A stretch of 49,524 nt of DNA from Burkholderia sp. Ac-20379 (GTDB lineage Bacteria; Pseudomonadota; Gammaproteobacteria; Burkholderiales; Burkholderiaceae). Both the position numbers and the translations under genes were made by a program. The stretch lies in NCBI RefSeq assembly GCF_017104645.1, contig NZ_JAAGPF010000015.1, positions 1 to 49,524 on the forward strand, given 5' to 3'. Below are positions 24,488-32,310 of the stretch, piece after piece; position 1 is the stretch's first letter; the number at the start of each line of letters is the position of its first letter. The notes beneath the pieces were generated by a model. It searched no databases. It had not been told where the DNA came from and saw only the letters and a program-made list of their open reading frames with translations.

Positions 24488-26149
24488 TCAGGCGAGACCG
24501 AACTCGCGGATCGCATAGTCGCGCAGCTTGTTTTTCTGCACCTTCGAACTGCCGGTCATGCCGATCTCGTCGAACGACGGCACGATCCGCAGATAGCGCG
24601 GCACCTTGAAGTTCGCGCAGCGCGCCTTGCAGAACGCGATCAGTTCCTCGTCGGAAGCGTCGGAGCCGGGGCGCAGCACGATGAACGCGGCCGGCACTTC
24701 GCCCAGGCGTGCATCGGGCACGCCCACCACTTGCGCGAGTTGCACGGCCGGGTGGCCAAAGAGCGTTTCCTCGACCTCGGCCGGCGCGACGTTCTCGCCG
24801 CCGACGCGGAACACGTCCTTGAGGCGGCCGAGCATGCGCAGGCGGCCGTCGCCGTCGATCACGCCCAGATCGCCCGTGCGCAGCCAGCCGTCCTCGCTGA
24901 ACGCCTGCGCGGTTTCCTTCGGCTTGTTGTAGTAGCCCTGCATGACGCTCCAGCCGCGCACCTGGATTTCGCCGGGTTCGTTTGCCGGCTGCACCGCATG
25001 CGTGTCGGTCGACACCGTGCGGATCTCGATGCCGGGATGAGGATGCGCCCAGCCGCCGACGCGCACGTCGAGCGGATCGCGCCAGTCGTTCAGCACGACG
25101 TTCGGCGAGGCTTCCGATTGCCCGTAGGCGCCGACCATGTGCGGCACGCCCATCACGTCGTGGATCTGCTGCATGATCTCCGGCCCGGCGGCGGCCCAGC
25201 CGCCGCGCAGATGAATCCGCTCGCGCCGGAATTCGGGGTGGCTCATCAGCATCAGGAAGATCGTGTCGTTGCCCGAGGTCAGCGTGCAACGCTCCTCGTC
25301 GAGCAGCGTCAAGGCCGTGGCGACGTCGAACGACGGCACCGACAGCAGGCAGGCGCCCGTCACCAGCGCGACCAGCATCGACAGCGTGGTGCCCGCCACG
25401 TGGAAGAACGGACGCACGCTGAAATAGCGATCGTCGGGGCGCACGCCGATGCGCAGCGCCGAGGCGGCCGCGTTCATCAGCATGTTGCGGTGGCGCAGCA
25501 GCACGCCCTTCGGGAACGAGGTGGTGCCCGACGTGTACTGGATCAGCAGGATGTCGTCGGGCGTGACCTGCAAGGCGCGTAACGCAGCCGCATCGCGCAG
25601 CGCCGGCGTATCGGGCAGCGCGTCGAAGTGCTCGACGCCGGCCGGCAGACCGCGAGCCGACTTGCCGACCATCACGGCGCGGCGCAGCAGCGGCAGGGTC
25701 TCGCCGGGCAGGCTGCGGTCGAAGGCCGGTTCGACTTCGCGCAGCAACTGCGTGTAATCGATCTTCAGGAACGTATCGACGTAGAACAGCACACGCACGT
25801 CGCCCTGCTTGAGGCAGTAGTTCAGTTCGTCGGTCTTGAAGCGCGTGTTGACGGGCACCGTGATCGCGCCGATCGAGGCGGCCGCGTAGAACAGCACGAC
25901 CCAGTCGATCGAATTGCCCATCATGATGCCGACATGCTCGCCCGGCTCCACGCCGGCCGCGATCATCTTCGCGGCGGCGCTGTCCACGCGCGCGGCCAGC
26001 GTGCGGTAATCGATCCGCTCGTCGTCGATCACGAGCGCCTCGGCATCGGGTGTGGCCGCGGCACGCGCGGCAAGCACGGCGGGCAGCGTGACCGGGTTCG
26101 GCAGTCCGAACTGTTCCGCGTAGTGAAGATAGGCGTGTTGCTCAGTCAT
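24488..26149 (-). CDS. Acyl-CoA ligase (CaiC-like AMP-forming)
   Basis: A 553-residue ANL-superfamily acid-CoA ligase. The P-loop is YTSGTTSFPKGV, with Ser in place of the usual Gly after TTT/TTS; later motifs are GAYGQSEASPN, WLRTGDLGVIDGDGRLRMLG, RLKDVFRVGGENVAPAEVEE and the C-terminal GSSKVQKNKLRD with the catalytic lysine. The family includes crotonobetaine/carnitine-CoA ligase CaiC, long- and medium-chain acid ligases; the substrate is not readable from sequence. The start overlaps the upstream enoyl-CoA hydratase gene by 8 bp, implying coupling. Confidence 0.88.
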   Translation of the reverse strand: MTEQHAYLHYAEQFGLPNPVTLPAVLAARAAATPDAEALVIDDERIDYRTLAARVDSAAAKMIAAGVEPGEHVGIMMGNSIDWVVLFYAAASIGAITVPVNTRFKTDELNYCLKQGDVRVLFYVDTFLKIDYTQLLREVEPAFDRSLPGETLPLLRRAVMVGKSARGLPAGVEHFDALPDTPALRDAAALRALQVTPDDILLIQYTSGTTSFPKGVLLRHRNMLMNAAASALRIGVRPDDRYFSVRPFFHVAGTTLSMLVALVTGACLLSVPSFDVATALTLLDEERCTLTSGNDTIFLMLMSHPEFRRERIHLRGGWAAAGPEIMQQIHDVMGVPHMVGAYGQSEASPNVVLNDWRDPLDVRVGGWAHPHPGIEIRTVSTDTHAVQPANEPGEIQVRGWSVMQGYYNKPKETAQAFSEDGWLRTGDLGVIDGDGRLRMLGRLKDVFRVGGENVAPAEVEETLFGHPAVQLAQVVGVPDARLGEVPAAFIVLRPGSDASDEELIAFCKARCANFKVPRYLRIVPSFDEIGMTGSSKVQKNKLRDYAIREFGLA

Positions 26150-26927
26150 GACGGCCTCCCGCGCCGATCCCGCTCGAGGCGGTGTTGCCAAAATTCGAAA
26201 TCGTGCTTTTCCAGTCGGCATTGTGCAGCAGCGTGTCGATCGCGAGGATCTCGATCGCCAGCGCACCGGCCGGGTCGGTCTCGACGCCGCGATCGATGCA
26301 GTCGCGCGTCAGGTGCATGGCCAGCGGCGGTGCGGCAGCGATCGCCGTCGCCATCGCGCGGACCTCGGCGAGCGCGCCGTCGGCGTCGACCACGCGCGTG
26401 ACCAGCCCGAATGCCTGCGCTTCCGCTGCCGACAGCGTACGTCCCGTGTAAGCCATGTCCTTGGCGAGACGCTTGCCGACCACGCGCGGCAGTCGCTGCG
26501 TCGCGCCGACCGTGCCCCACAGCGCTTCCGGCGTGCGGAAGCCGGCGTTCGGCGTGGCCACGATGAAGTCGCAGGCCATCGCGATTTCGCCGCCCGAGCC
26601 CACGGCGGGGCCCTCGACCAGCGCGATGCAGGGCTTGCCGATCCGCTCCAGCGCGTCGTAGGCGGCAAATGCCTTGAGCCGGCGGGCGCGCACGGCATCG
26701 ATATCCATGCCCTTACGTTCCTTCAGATCCGCGCCGGCGCAGAACACCGGGCCGTTGGCGCGCACGATCACGCAGCGCACGGCGCTGTCCTTGCGCAGTG
26801 CATCGGCGGCGGCGCGCAGGGCGTCGCACATCTCGCCGTTCAGCGCATTGCGCTGGTCCGGGCGGTTCAGGACGATCTCGGCCACGCCTTCGCGGGTCTC
26901 GACGATCAGGGTCGCTTGTGTCTCCAT
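26142..26927 (-). CDS. Enoyl-CoA hydratase/isomerase (crotonase family)
   Basis: A 261-residue crotonase-fold protein. CAGADLKERKGMD provides the oxyanion hole and CoA-binding region; VGSGGEIAMACDF and RTPEALWGTVGATQRL carry the two positions where catalytic glutamates occur in hydratases, both Glu here. It probably hydrates an enoyl-CoA made by the adjacent ligase or CoA-transferase. The ATG at 26927 has a clear family N-terminus (METQATLIVETREGVAEIVL). The C-terminal tail (NTASSGIGAGGRHD) overlaps the ligase start. Confidence 0.9.
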   Translation of the reverse strand: METQATLIVETREGVAEIVLNRPDQRNALNGEMCDALRAAADALRKDSAVRCVIVRANGPVFCAGADLKERKGMDIDAVRARRLKAFAAYDALERIGKPCIALVEGPAVGSGGEIAMACDFIVATPNAGFRTPEALWGTVGATQRLPRVVGKRLAKDMAYTGRTLSAAEAQAFGLVTRVVDADGALAEVRAMATAIAAAPPLAMHLTRDCIDRGVETDPAGALAIEILAIDTLLHNADWKSTISNFGNTASSGIGAGGRHD

Positions 26928-27000
26928 ACATGCTCCTCGTGTCGCGATGGCGCGCTGAACGCGCCATCGCCTCGGTGTGTCGATAGGGGCCGCGAGCGGG

Positions 27001-28197
27001 TCAGATGGCGCGTTCGCGACGCAGCGCGTCGATCGTCGCCGCGTCGTAGCCGAGCCGGTCGCGCAGCACCTGTTCGGTGTGCTCGCCGAGCAGCGGCGGC
27101 CGCTGCATCTCGGGATTGGCGAAGCCGTCGAAACGGAACGGCATCGGCAGCGCGCCGAATTCGCCGACTTCGGGATGCGTGAACGCGCCGACCATGCCGC
27201 GCGCCTGGACGTGCGGATCGGCCAGCACCTGGGCGACGTCGTTGATCGGGCCGGCCGGCACATCGGCGTTGTCGCAGGCTGCGCAGAGCGCGGGCTGGGT
27301 CCAGCCGGCGATGGCGGCGGTGAGCGCGGCCATCACGCGTTCGCGATGTTCGACGCGTCCGGCGTTGGTGCTCAGCGTCGGGTCCGCCGCGAGCGCGTCG
27401 AGCCGCAGCAGCGTGCAAAGCGGAATCCAGTGCTGATCGCTGCAGGTGATATGCACGTGCCGGCCATCGGAGCAGGCGAAGGTGGCGGACGGCACGCGCC
27501 CCGGATGTTCGGTGCCGAGCCGCGGCGGCACTTCGCCGAGCGCGAAGTAGCGGGCGGCGGCCAGCGTCAACAGGCTCACCTGGCCATCGAGCATCGAGAA
27601 GTCGATATGGGTGCCCGTGCCCGTCAGCGTCCTACCGTTCAGCGCCGCGAGGATCGAGATCGCGATCCACAGGCCCGAGGACAGGTCGGCGATCGGCAGG
27701 CCCGGCTTGACCGGGCCGCCGTCGCGCTCGCCCGTCAGGCTCATCAGCCCGCCCATAGCCTGAAACACGGTGTCGTAGCCCTTGCGCTTCGCGTAGGGGC
27801 CGGTCTGACCGAAGCCGGTGCAGGACACGTAGATCAGCCCCGGATGCGTGGCGCGCAGCGTGGCGTGATCGAGCCCGTAGCGCGCCAGCGTGCCGACCGG
27901 GAAATTCTCGAGCAGGACATCCGCGCCGGCCGTCAGCTCGCGCACGATCCGGCGGCCGGCTTCGGTCTTGAGATTGGCGGTGACCGACAGCTTGCTGCGA
28001 TTGCAGGCGAAGTAGTAGGCCGACTGGTCGCCGACCTGCGGTTCGAAGCTGCGCGTCTCGTCGCCGCTGCCGGGCTGTTCGATCTTGATGACCGTGGCGC
28101 CGAGCTCGGCGAGGATCATGTCGGCGAACGGGCAGGCGAGCACGCGCGCGAGCTCGACGATGGTGACGTTCGACAGCGGTTTGACGGGCGTGTTCAT
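27001..28197 (-). CDS. Class III CoA-transferase (CaiB/BaiF family)
   Basis: A 398-residue family III CoA-transferase. VTIVELARVLACPFADMILA opens the protein, YYFACNRSKLSV and GFGQTGPYAKRKGYD are family segments, and Asp171 in LPIADLSSGLW is the expected catalytic aspartate. It moves CoA between carboxylic acids through an aspartyl-CoA intermediate. Family members act on carnitine/crotonobetaine, itaconate, dicarboxylates and others. The stop of the upstream hydratase overlaps its ATG by 4 bp. With the divergent HMG-CoA-lyase-like gene, activation of a hydroxy-dicarboxylic acid using succinyl-CoA is a reasonable guess. Confidence 0.9.
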   Translation of the reverse strand: MNTPVKPLSNVTIVELARVLACPFADMILAELGATVIKIEQPGSGDETRSFEPQVGDQSAYYFACNRSKLSVTANLKTEAGRRIVRELTAGADVLLENFPVGTLARYGLDHATLRATHPGLIYVSCTGFGQTGPYAKRKGYDTVFQAMGGLMSLTGERDGGPVKPGLPIADLSSGLWIAISILAALNGRTLTGTGTHIDFSMLDGQVSLLTLAAARYFALGEVPPRLGTEHPGRVPSATFACSDGRHVHITCSDQHWIPLCTLLRLDALAADPTLSTNAGRVEHRERVMAALTAAIAGWTQPALCAACDNADVPAGPINDVAQVLADPHVQARGMVGAFTHPEVGEFGALPMPFRFDGFANPEMQRPPLLGEHTEQVLRDRLGYDAATIDALRRERAI

Positions 28198-28958
28198 GCT
28201 TGCTCGCCACGCGGCTGGCGGAAGCCGCGCATCATCATGTTCGTGTCGAGCGAAGCGTCGAGCGCGGTCTGCAGCGGCAGGTCCGCGACGCGGTGGAACA
28301 GCCGCTTGGTGGCCGTCATGGCCGCCGCGTCGAACGCGGCGAGGCGATCGGCAAGGGTGATTGCCGTATCGAGCATCGACGCGTCCGGCACCACGCGATT
28401 GACCATGCCGAGCGCCAGCGCGCGCGGCGCATCGAGCGCTTCGCCGAGCGACACCAGCTCGAACGCCGCCTTGCGGCCGACCTGCTTCACCAGATTCGCC
28501 ATCACGATCGCGGCGACGATGCCGTGCTTCAGTTCCGGATAGCCGAGCTTCAGGCTGTCTCCCGCCACCACCATGTCGCAGGCCAGCGCGAGGCCGGCGC
28601 CGCCGCCCATCGCGTAGCCGTGCGCGGCGGCGATGACCGGCTTGCCGATCTGCGAGAACGCGCGGTGCAGGTTGGTCGTCAGATGCGCGCGCGCCAGCGC
28701 GGCCTGCGCTGCCGAGGTCGAATCCGAAGCATTCACGAAACCACCGAATTCGGTGACGTCCGCGCCGGCGCAGAACGCCTTGCCCGCGCCCGTCAGCACG
28801 ATCGCGCGGATCGCCGGATCGCGGTCGGCCTCGTGCAAGGCGTCCAGCAGCGCGGTGGTCAGCGCGTTGTTCAGCGCATTGCGCTTGTCGGGGCGATCCA
28901 TGGTCAGCACGCGCACGGCGCCGTGGTCGTCGATCAACAGACTCGAATTCGCATTCAT
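28194..28958 (-). CDS. Enoyl-CoA hydratase/isomerase (crotonase family)
   Basis: A 254-residue crotonase-fold protein, first gene of the leftward operon. Signatures: FCAGADVTEFGGF, HGYAMGGGAGLALACDMVVA and GYPELKHGIVAAIV. The first glutamate position of classical hydratases (GGE) is occupied by Ala/Gly (GGGAG), while Glu is present in YPELKHG, so it may be an isomerase or hydrolase rather than a standard hydratase. The start at 28958 fits the family; promoter and candidate MarR site lie about 80-110 bases upstream. It ends with a 4-bp ATGA overlap into the CoA-transferase gene. Confidence 0.88.
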   Translation of the reverse strand: MNANSSLLIDDHGAVRVLTMDRPDKRNALNNALTTALLDALHEADRDPAIRAIVLTGAGKAFCAGADVTEFGGFVNASDSTSAAQAALARAHLTTNLHRAFSQIGKPVIAAAHGYAMGGGAGLALACDMVVAGDSLKLGYPELKHGIVAAIVMANLVKQVGRKAAFELVSLGEALDAPRALALGMVNRVVPDASMLDTAITLADRLAAFDAAAMTATKRLFHRVADLPLQTALDASLDTNMMMRGFRQPRGEQA

Positions 28959-29052
28959 GTAGGAGCTCGGTTTCGGGAGAGGAGGGCGACGCAAAGGCGC
29001 CGCGATGGAAAGCAGAGTAATGCAAGCTTCGTGAGTGAGTCAAATATTTGAG

Positions 29053-29070
29053 TGACGTTGATGCGTAAAT
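29053..29070 (+). promoter_or_regulatory. Candidate MarR operator A
   Basis: TGACGTTGATGCGTAAAT, preceded by AAATATTTGA, closely resembles the site before the MarR gene (AAATATTTGACGTTGTCATG then TAAT). The left half TGACGTTG is identical; the right half is degenerate. It would lie between the candidate -35 and -10 of the leftward operon, a position suited to repression. Confidence 0.5.
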
Positions 29071-29267
29071 TTTCAGATCCCGGATCGGTGTTTACCCGCT
29101 GCCAGGTGATATGAGATCGAGCTTCAGCAAGTTTGTCATTTGTTATGATTTATCGAGCAAGTTACTGAATTTAATGCATTAACTCTAGGTTATTCGAGTG
29201 CTCGATACATGGATGGTCAAGTGCCGTAGCGGGTGGGTTGCACGAGGATGGCTTCCGTCGAGTTGAT

Positions 29268-29310
29268 TGACATTGTCTCTTTCGTTTGATTAGATGTGTT
29301 GCATTGTCAC
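29268..29310 (+). promoter_or_regulatory. Candidate MarR operators D and E before the lyase-like gene
   Basis: TGACATTGTC (29268-29277) matches 7 of 8 symmetric positions of TGAC-N3-GTCA, and a second TTGTCAC half-site begins at 29304. The shared TTGTC cores are 31 bases apart, about three helical turns, so two dimers could sit on one DNA face just upstream of the gene at 29337. Confidence 0.45.
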
Positions 29311-29336
29311 GCATCTAAGATGAACGACCGCGAATC

Positions 29337-30284
29337 ATGTCCGACCTGATCCTCTGCGAATGCTTTGCCCGAGACGGGCTACAGCATGAACCCGACTTCA
29401 TCGATACGGCGCGCAAGGTCGCGCTGATCGACAGTTTTGCCCGCGCCGGCTTCGTCCGCGTCGAGGCCACCTCCTATTCGAATCCGGCCGTGGTGCCGCA
29501 GTTCGCCGACGCGACCGAGGTGCTGCGCGATCTTCCGCGTCTGCCCGGCGTCCACTACAAGGCCACCTGCGCGAACCTGCGCGCGGTCGAGCGCGCGCTG
29601 GCCGATCTCGATGCCGGCTACGGCGCGAACGAGATCAGCCTGCTGGTGTCCGCCAGCGAATCGCATTCGCAGCGCAACCTGAAGCAATCGCGCGAGGATC
29701 AATGGCAGCGTGTCGAGGCGATGGCGGCGGCCGCCCAGGGGCGCTTTCGCCTGATCGGCACGATCTCGGTGGCGTTCGGCTGCCCGTTCGACGGCGAGAT
29801 CGATCCGGCGTCGGTACTGCGCGACGTCGAACGCTTCGCGCGGGCCGGCGTGAAGCACGTCACGCTCGGCGACACCATCGGCACGGCCACGCAGGCCTCC
29901 ACCCAGGCGCTGTTCGCGCAGGTGTTGCGCGAATTTCCCGAGGTGCAGGCGATCGCGCATTTCCACGACACGCGCGGCACCGGCATCGTCAACTACCTCG
30001 CGGCATACGAGGCCGGCGTGCGCTGGTTCGACGTCGCGCTCGGCGGGGTGGGCGGCCACCCGGCCAAGGTCAAGTACGGCGGCGGCGTGACGGGCAACGT
30101 CTGCACGGAAGATTTCGTCAACGTGCTCGAAACCATGGGCGTCGGCACGGGCCTCGATCTGGCCGCGCTGCTCGACATCTCGCGAGCCTGCGAGGACGTA
30201 CTCGGCCGCCAACTGTCGAGCCGTGTCGCGCGCACCGGGTTCCATCCGGCGCTCGCGCAGCGCGTGGAGCAAGGTCATGTCTGA
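29337..30284 (+). CDS. HMG-CoA-lyase-like enzyme with non-canonical active-site loop
   Basis: A 315-residue DRE-TIM metallolyase. ECFARDGLQHEP carries the Arg-Asp pair, HFHDTRGTGIVN the two metal-binding histidines, and GNVCTEDFVNVLE the end motif of HMG-CoA lyases. However, the loop that in HMG-CoA lyase contains the essential cysteine (GGCP) reads GGHPAKVKYGGGVTGN: His replaces Cys. It is therefore probably a related acyl-CoA lyase with another substrate or mechanism. No strong ribosome site precedes the ATG; a 9-codon upstream frame (29320-29349) overlaps it. The next gene overlaps by 8 bp. Confidence 0.85.
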   Translation: MSDLILCECFARDGLQHEPDFIDTARKVALIDSFARAGFVRVEATSYSNPAVVPQFADATEVLRDLPRLPGVHYKATCANLRAVERALADLDAGYGANEISLLVSASESHSQRNLKQSREDQWQRVEAMAAAAQGRFRLIGTISVAFGCPFDGEIDPASVLRDVERFARAGVKHVTLGDTIGTATQASTQALFAQVLREFPEVQAIAHFHDTRGTGIVNYLAAYEAGVRWFDVALGGVGGHPAKVKYGGGVTGNVCTEDFVNVLETMGVGTGLDLAALLDISRACEDVLGRQLSSRVARTGFHPALAQRVEQGHV

Positions 30285-30720
30285 CCCGATCGACACGCTC
30301 ACCGCCTTTTCTCCGCGGATCGACTCGGCGTTCTGCCTTGACCACGGCTTCGCGTTGAGCGCGAGCGGCGACGACTGGGCCGAAGTGTCGTGCGACGTGT
30401 TCGCGCGGCACGTGAACCGTCACGGCAATGCGCACGGCGGGCTGGTGGCGGCGCTGCTCGACACGGCGATGGGCGCGGCCACCCGCGCCAGCGGCGAGGT
30501 CGACAACTTCGGCACGGCCACGCTCACCGTTTCCTATCTGCGTCCGGCGCGCGGCCGCCTCTGCGCCAGCGCCTCGGTGCTGAAACGCGGCGGCCGGCTT
30601 GCGTTCTGCGAGGCCGTGGCGCGCGATGCCGCGGGCGACATCGTCGCGACCGCGAGCGGCGTGTTCGCGATCGGCCCGTTGCCCGCGTCGACCAGCGAGC
30701 ACGGCAGCGGCGGCGCCTAG
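30277..30720 (+). CDS. PaaI-type hotdog thioesterase
   Basis: A 147-residue hotdog-fold acyl-CoA thioesterase with the PaaI signature RHGNAHGGLVAALLDTAMGA (catalytic region around HGG and the downstream Asp) and TATLTVSYLRPARG. It hydrolyses CoA esters in the cytoplasm and could release a dead-end CoA or pathway product. Its start overlaps the lyase-like gene by 8 bp, so the two are coupled. The start was chosen for this overlap and a nearby GGAGCAAGG ribosome site. Confidence 0.87.
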   Translation: MSDPIDTLTAFSPRIDSAFCLDHGFALSASGDDWAEVSCDVFARHVNRHGNAHGGLVAALLDTAMGAATRASGEVDNFGTATLTVSYLRPARGRLCASASVLKRGGRLAFCEAVARDAAGDIVATASGVFAIGPLPASTSEHGSGGA

Positions 30721-30777
30721 CGTTGCGGATGTCCCAAGCCTTTCCCTTTCTTCGAACTCCGAACGAGGACCGATTCC

Positions 30778-32211
30778 ATGTATCAGGATGTGCAGCTTTT
30801 TATCGATGGCGTCTGGTGTGACGGCGCCGAACGCCGCGCGATCGACGTGCTGAACCCGGCCGACGAAACCGTGCTGGGCCAGGTCGCGCGTGCCGAGCGC
30901 GCCGATCTCGACGCGGCGCTGGCGGCCGCGCAGCGCGGTTTCGCCCAATGGCGGCGCGTCAGCGCCTGGGAGCGCGCCGGCATCATGCGCCGCGCCGCGC
31001 AACTGCTGCGCGAACGCGCGGCCGAAATTGCCCAATTGATGACGCTCGAACAGGGCAAGCCGCTGGCCGAGGCGAACGGCGAGGCGATGTCGGCGGCAGA
31101 CCTGATCGACTGGTTCGCCGACGAAGGTCGTCGTGCCTACGGCAAACTGGTGCCGTCGCGTATCGCGGGCTCGCGCCAGATGGTCATCAAGGAGCCGGTC
31201 GGCCCGGTCGCGGCGTTCTCGCCCTGGAATTTCCCGATCAATCAGGTGGTGCGCAAGCTGTCGGCCGCGCTGGCGGCTGGCTGCTCGATCGTGGTGAAGG
31301 CGCCCGAGGAAACGCCGGCCGCGCCCGCGGCACTGATTCGCGCATTCGCCGATGCCGGTGTTCCGGCCGGCGTGATCAATCTCGTGTTCGGCGACCCGGC
31401 CGAGATTTCCTCGTACCTGATTCCGCATCCGGTGATCCGCAAGGTGTCCTTCACCGGTTCGACCGTGGTCGGCAAGCAGCTTGCCGCGCTGGCCGGGCAG
31501 CACATGAAGCGCGTCACGATGGAGCTCGGCGGTCACGGGCCGGTGCTGGTGTTCGACGATGCCGATGTCGAGACGGCGGCGGCGCAACTGGCCGCGTTCA
31601 AGCTGCGCAATGCCGGCCAGGTCTGCACCTCGCCGACGCGCTTCCTGATCCAGCGCGGCGTGTTCGAACGCTTCGCGGATGCATTCGAGGCCGCGATCGG
31701 CAAGATCCGCATCGGCGACGGTCTGGCCGACGGCACCACCATGGGGCCGCTGGCCAACGTGCGCCGCCTGCATGCGCTCGAAGGGCTGGTCGACGACGCC
31801 GTATCGAATGGCGCGACGCTGCGCGCGGGCGGCAAGCGCATCGGCGAGCGCGGCTATTTCTTCGCGCCGACGATGCTGACCGACGTCCCGGCGGCCGCGA
31901 AGATCATGAGCGAAGAGCCGTTCGGCCCGATCGCGGTGCTCAACGCGTTCGACAGCATCGACGCGATGATCGACGAGGCGAACCGCCTGCCTTACGGGCT
32001 GTGCGCATTCGCCTACACGCGTTCGCAGCGCACCGCGCATCGCGTGATCGATGAAGTCGAGACCGGCATGCTGACGCTGAACCAGATCGCCATCGCGTTC
32101 CCCGAAGTGCCGTTCGGCGGCGTCAAGGACAGCGGCTACGGCACCGAGGGCGGCGCCGAGGCGCTCGACGCGTATCTGAATCTGAAGTACGTGTCGCAGC
32201 TCGACATCTGA
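30778..32211 (+). CDS. Aldehyde dehydrogenase (succinate-semialdehyde dehydrogenase-like)
   Basis: A 477-residue NAD(P)-dependent ALDH of the GabD group. Glu249 (MELGGHGP) and Cys283 ([12 protein letters not shown]) have the standard 34-residue spacing; [16 protein letters not shown] binds the cofactor and [11 protein letters not shown] is the Rossmann turn. It probably oxidises the aldehyde made by the nearby GMC dehydrogenase or by the aminotransferase. A GAACGAGGA ribosome site precedes the ATG. A stable hairpin follows, before the transporter gene. Confidence 0.9.
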   Translation: MYQDVQLFIDGVWCDGAERRAIDVLNPADETVLGQVARAERADLDAALAAAQRGFAQWRRVSAWERAGIMRRAAQLLRERAAEIAQLMTLEQGKPLAEANGEAMSAADLIDWFADEGRRAYGKLVPSRIAGSRQMVIKEPVGPVAAFSPWNFPINQVVRKLSAALAAGCSIVVKAPEETPAAPAALIRAFADAGVPAGVINLVFGDPAEISSYLIPHPVIRKVSFTGSTVVGKQLAALAGQHMKRVTMELGGHGPVLVFDDADVETAAAQLAAFKLRNAGQVCTSPTRFLIQRGVFERFADAFEAAIGKIRIGDGLADGTTMGPLANVRRLHALEGLVDDAVSNGATLRAGGKRIGERGYFFAPTMLTDVPAAAKIMSEEPFGPIAVLNAFDSIDAMIDEANRLPYGLCAFAYTRSQRTAHRVIDEVETGMLTLNQIAIAFPEVPFGGVKDSGYGTEGGAEALDAYLNLKYVSQLDI

Positions 32212-32226
32212 TCGGGACGGCACACC

Positions 32227-32250
32227 GCGCGACGGCTCGGGCCGTCGTGC
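32227..32250 (+). terminator. Hairpin after the aldehyde dehydrogenase gene
   Basis: GCGCGACGGC (32227-32236) pairs with GCCGTCGTGC (32241-32250) with one G-U pair and a TCGG loop. No T-tract. It may attenuate transcription into the transporter gene or stabilise the upstream message. Confidence 0.4.
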
Positions 32251-32310
32251 GGCCACGCGACACGGCATGCGGCCGCGTCGCGTCACGCACATAACCATGG
32301 AGACGACACG

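Larger units (their letters stand above)
28959..29336. promoter_or_regulatory. AT-rich divergent promoter region with several candidate operators
   Basis: 378 AT-rich bases between divergent catabolic operons, very unlike the surrounding coding DNA. It contains two perfect 12-bp palindromes, TCAAATATTTGA (29040-29051) and TTAATGCATTAA (29171-29182), and TGAC-N3-GTCA-like sites annotated separately. For the leftward operon, TTTACG and TATTTG on the minus strand, 17 bases apart around 29045-29069, are candidate -35 and -10 boxes. No coding sequence is evident. Confidence 0.65.
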
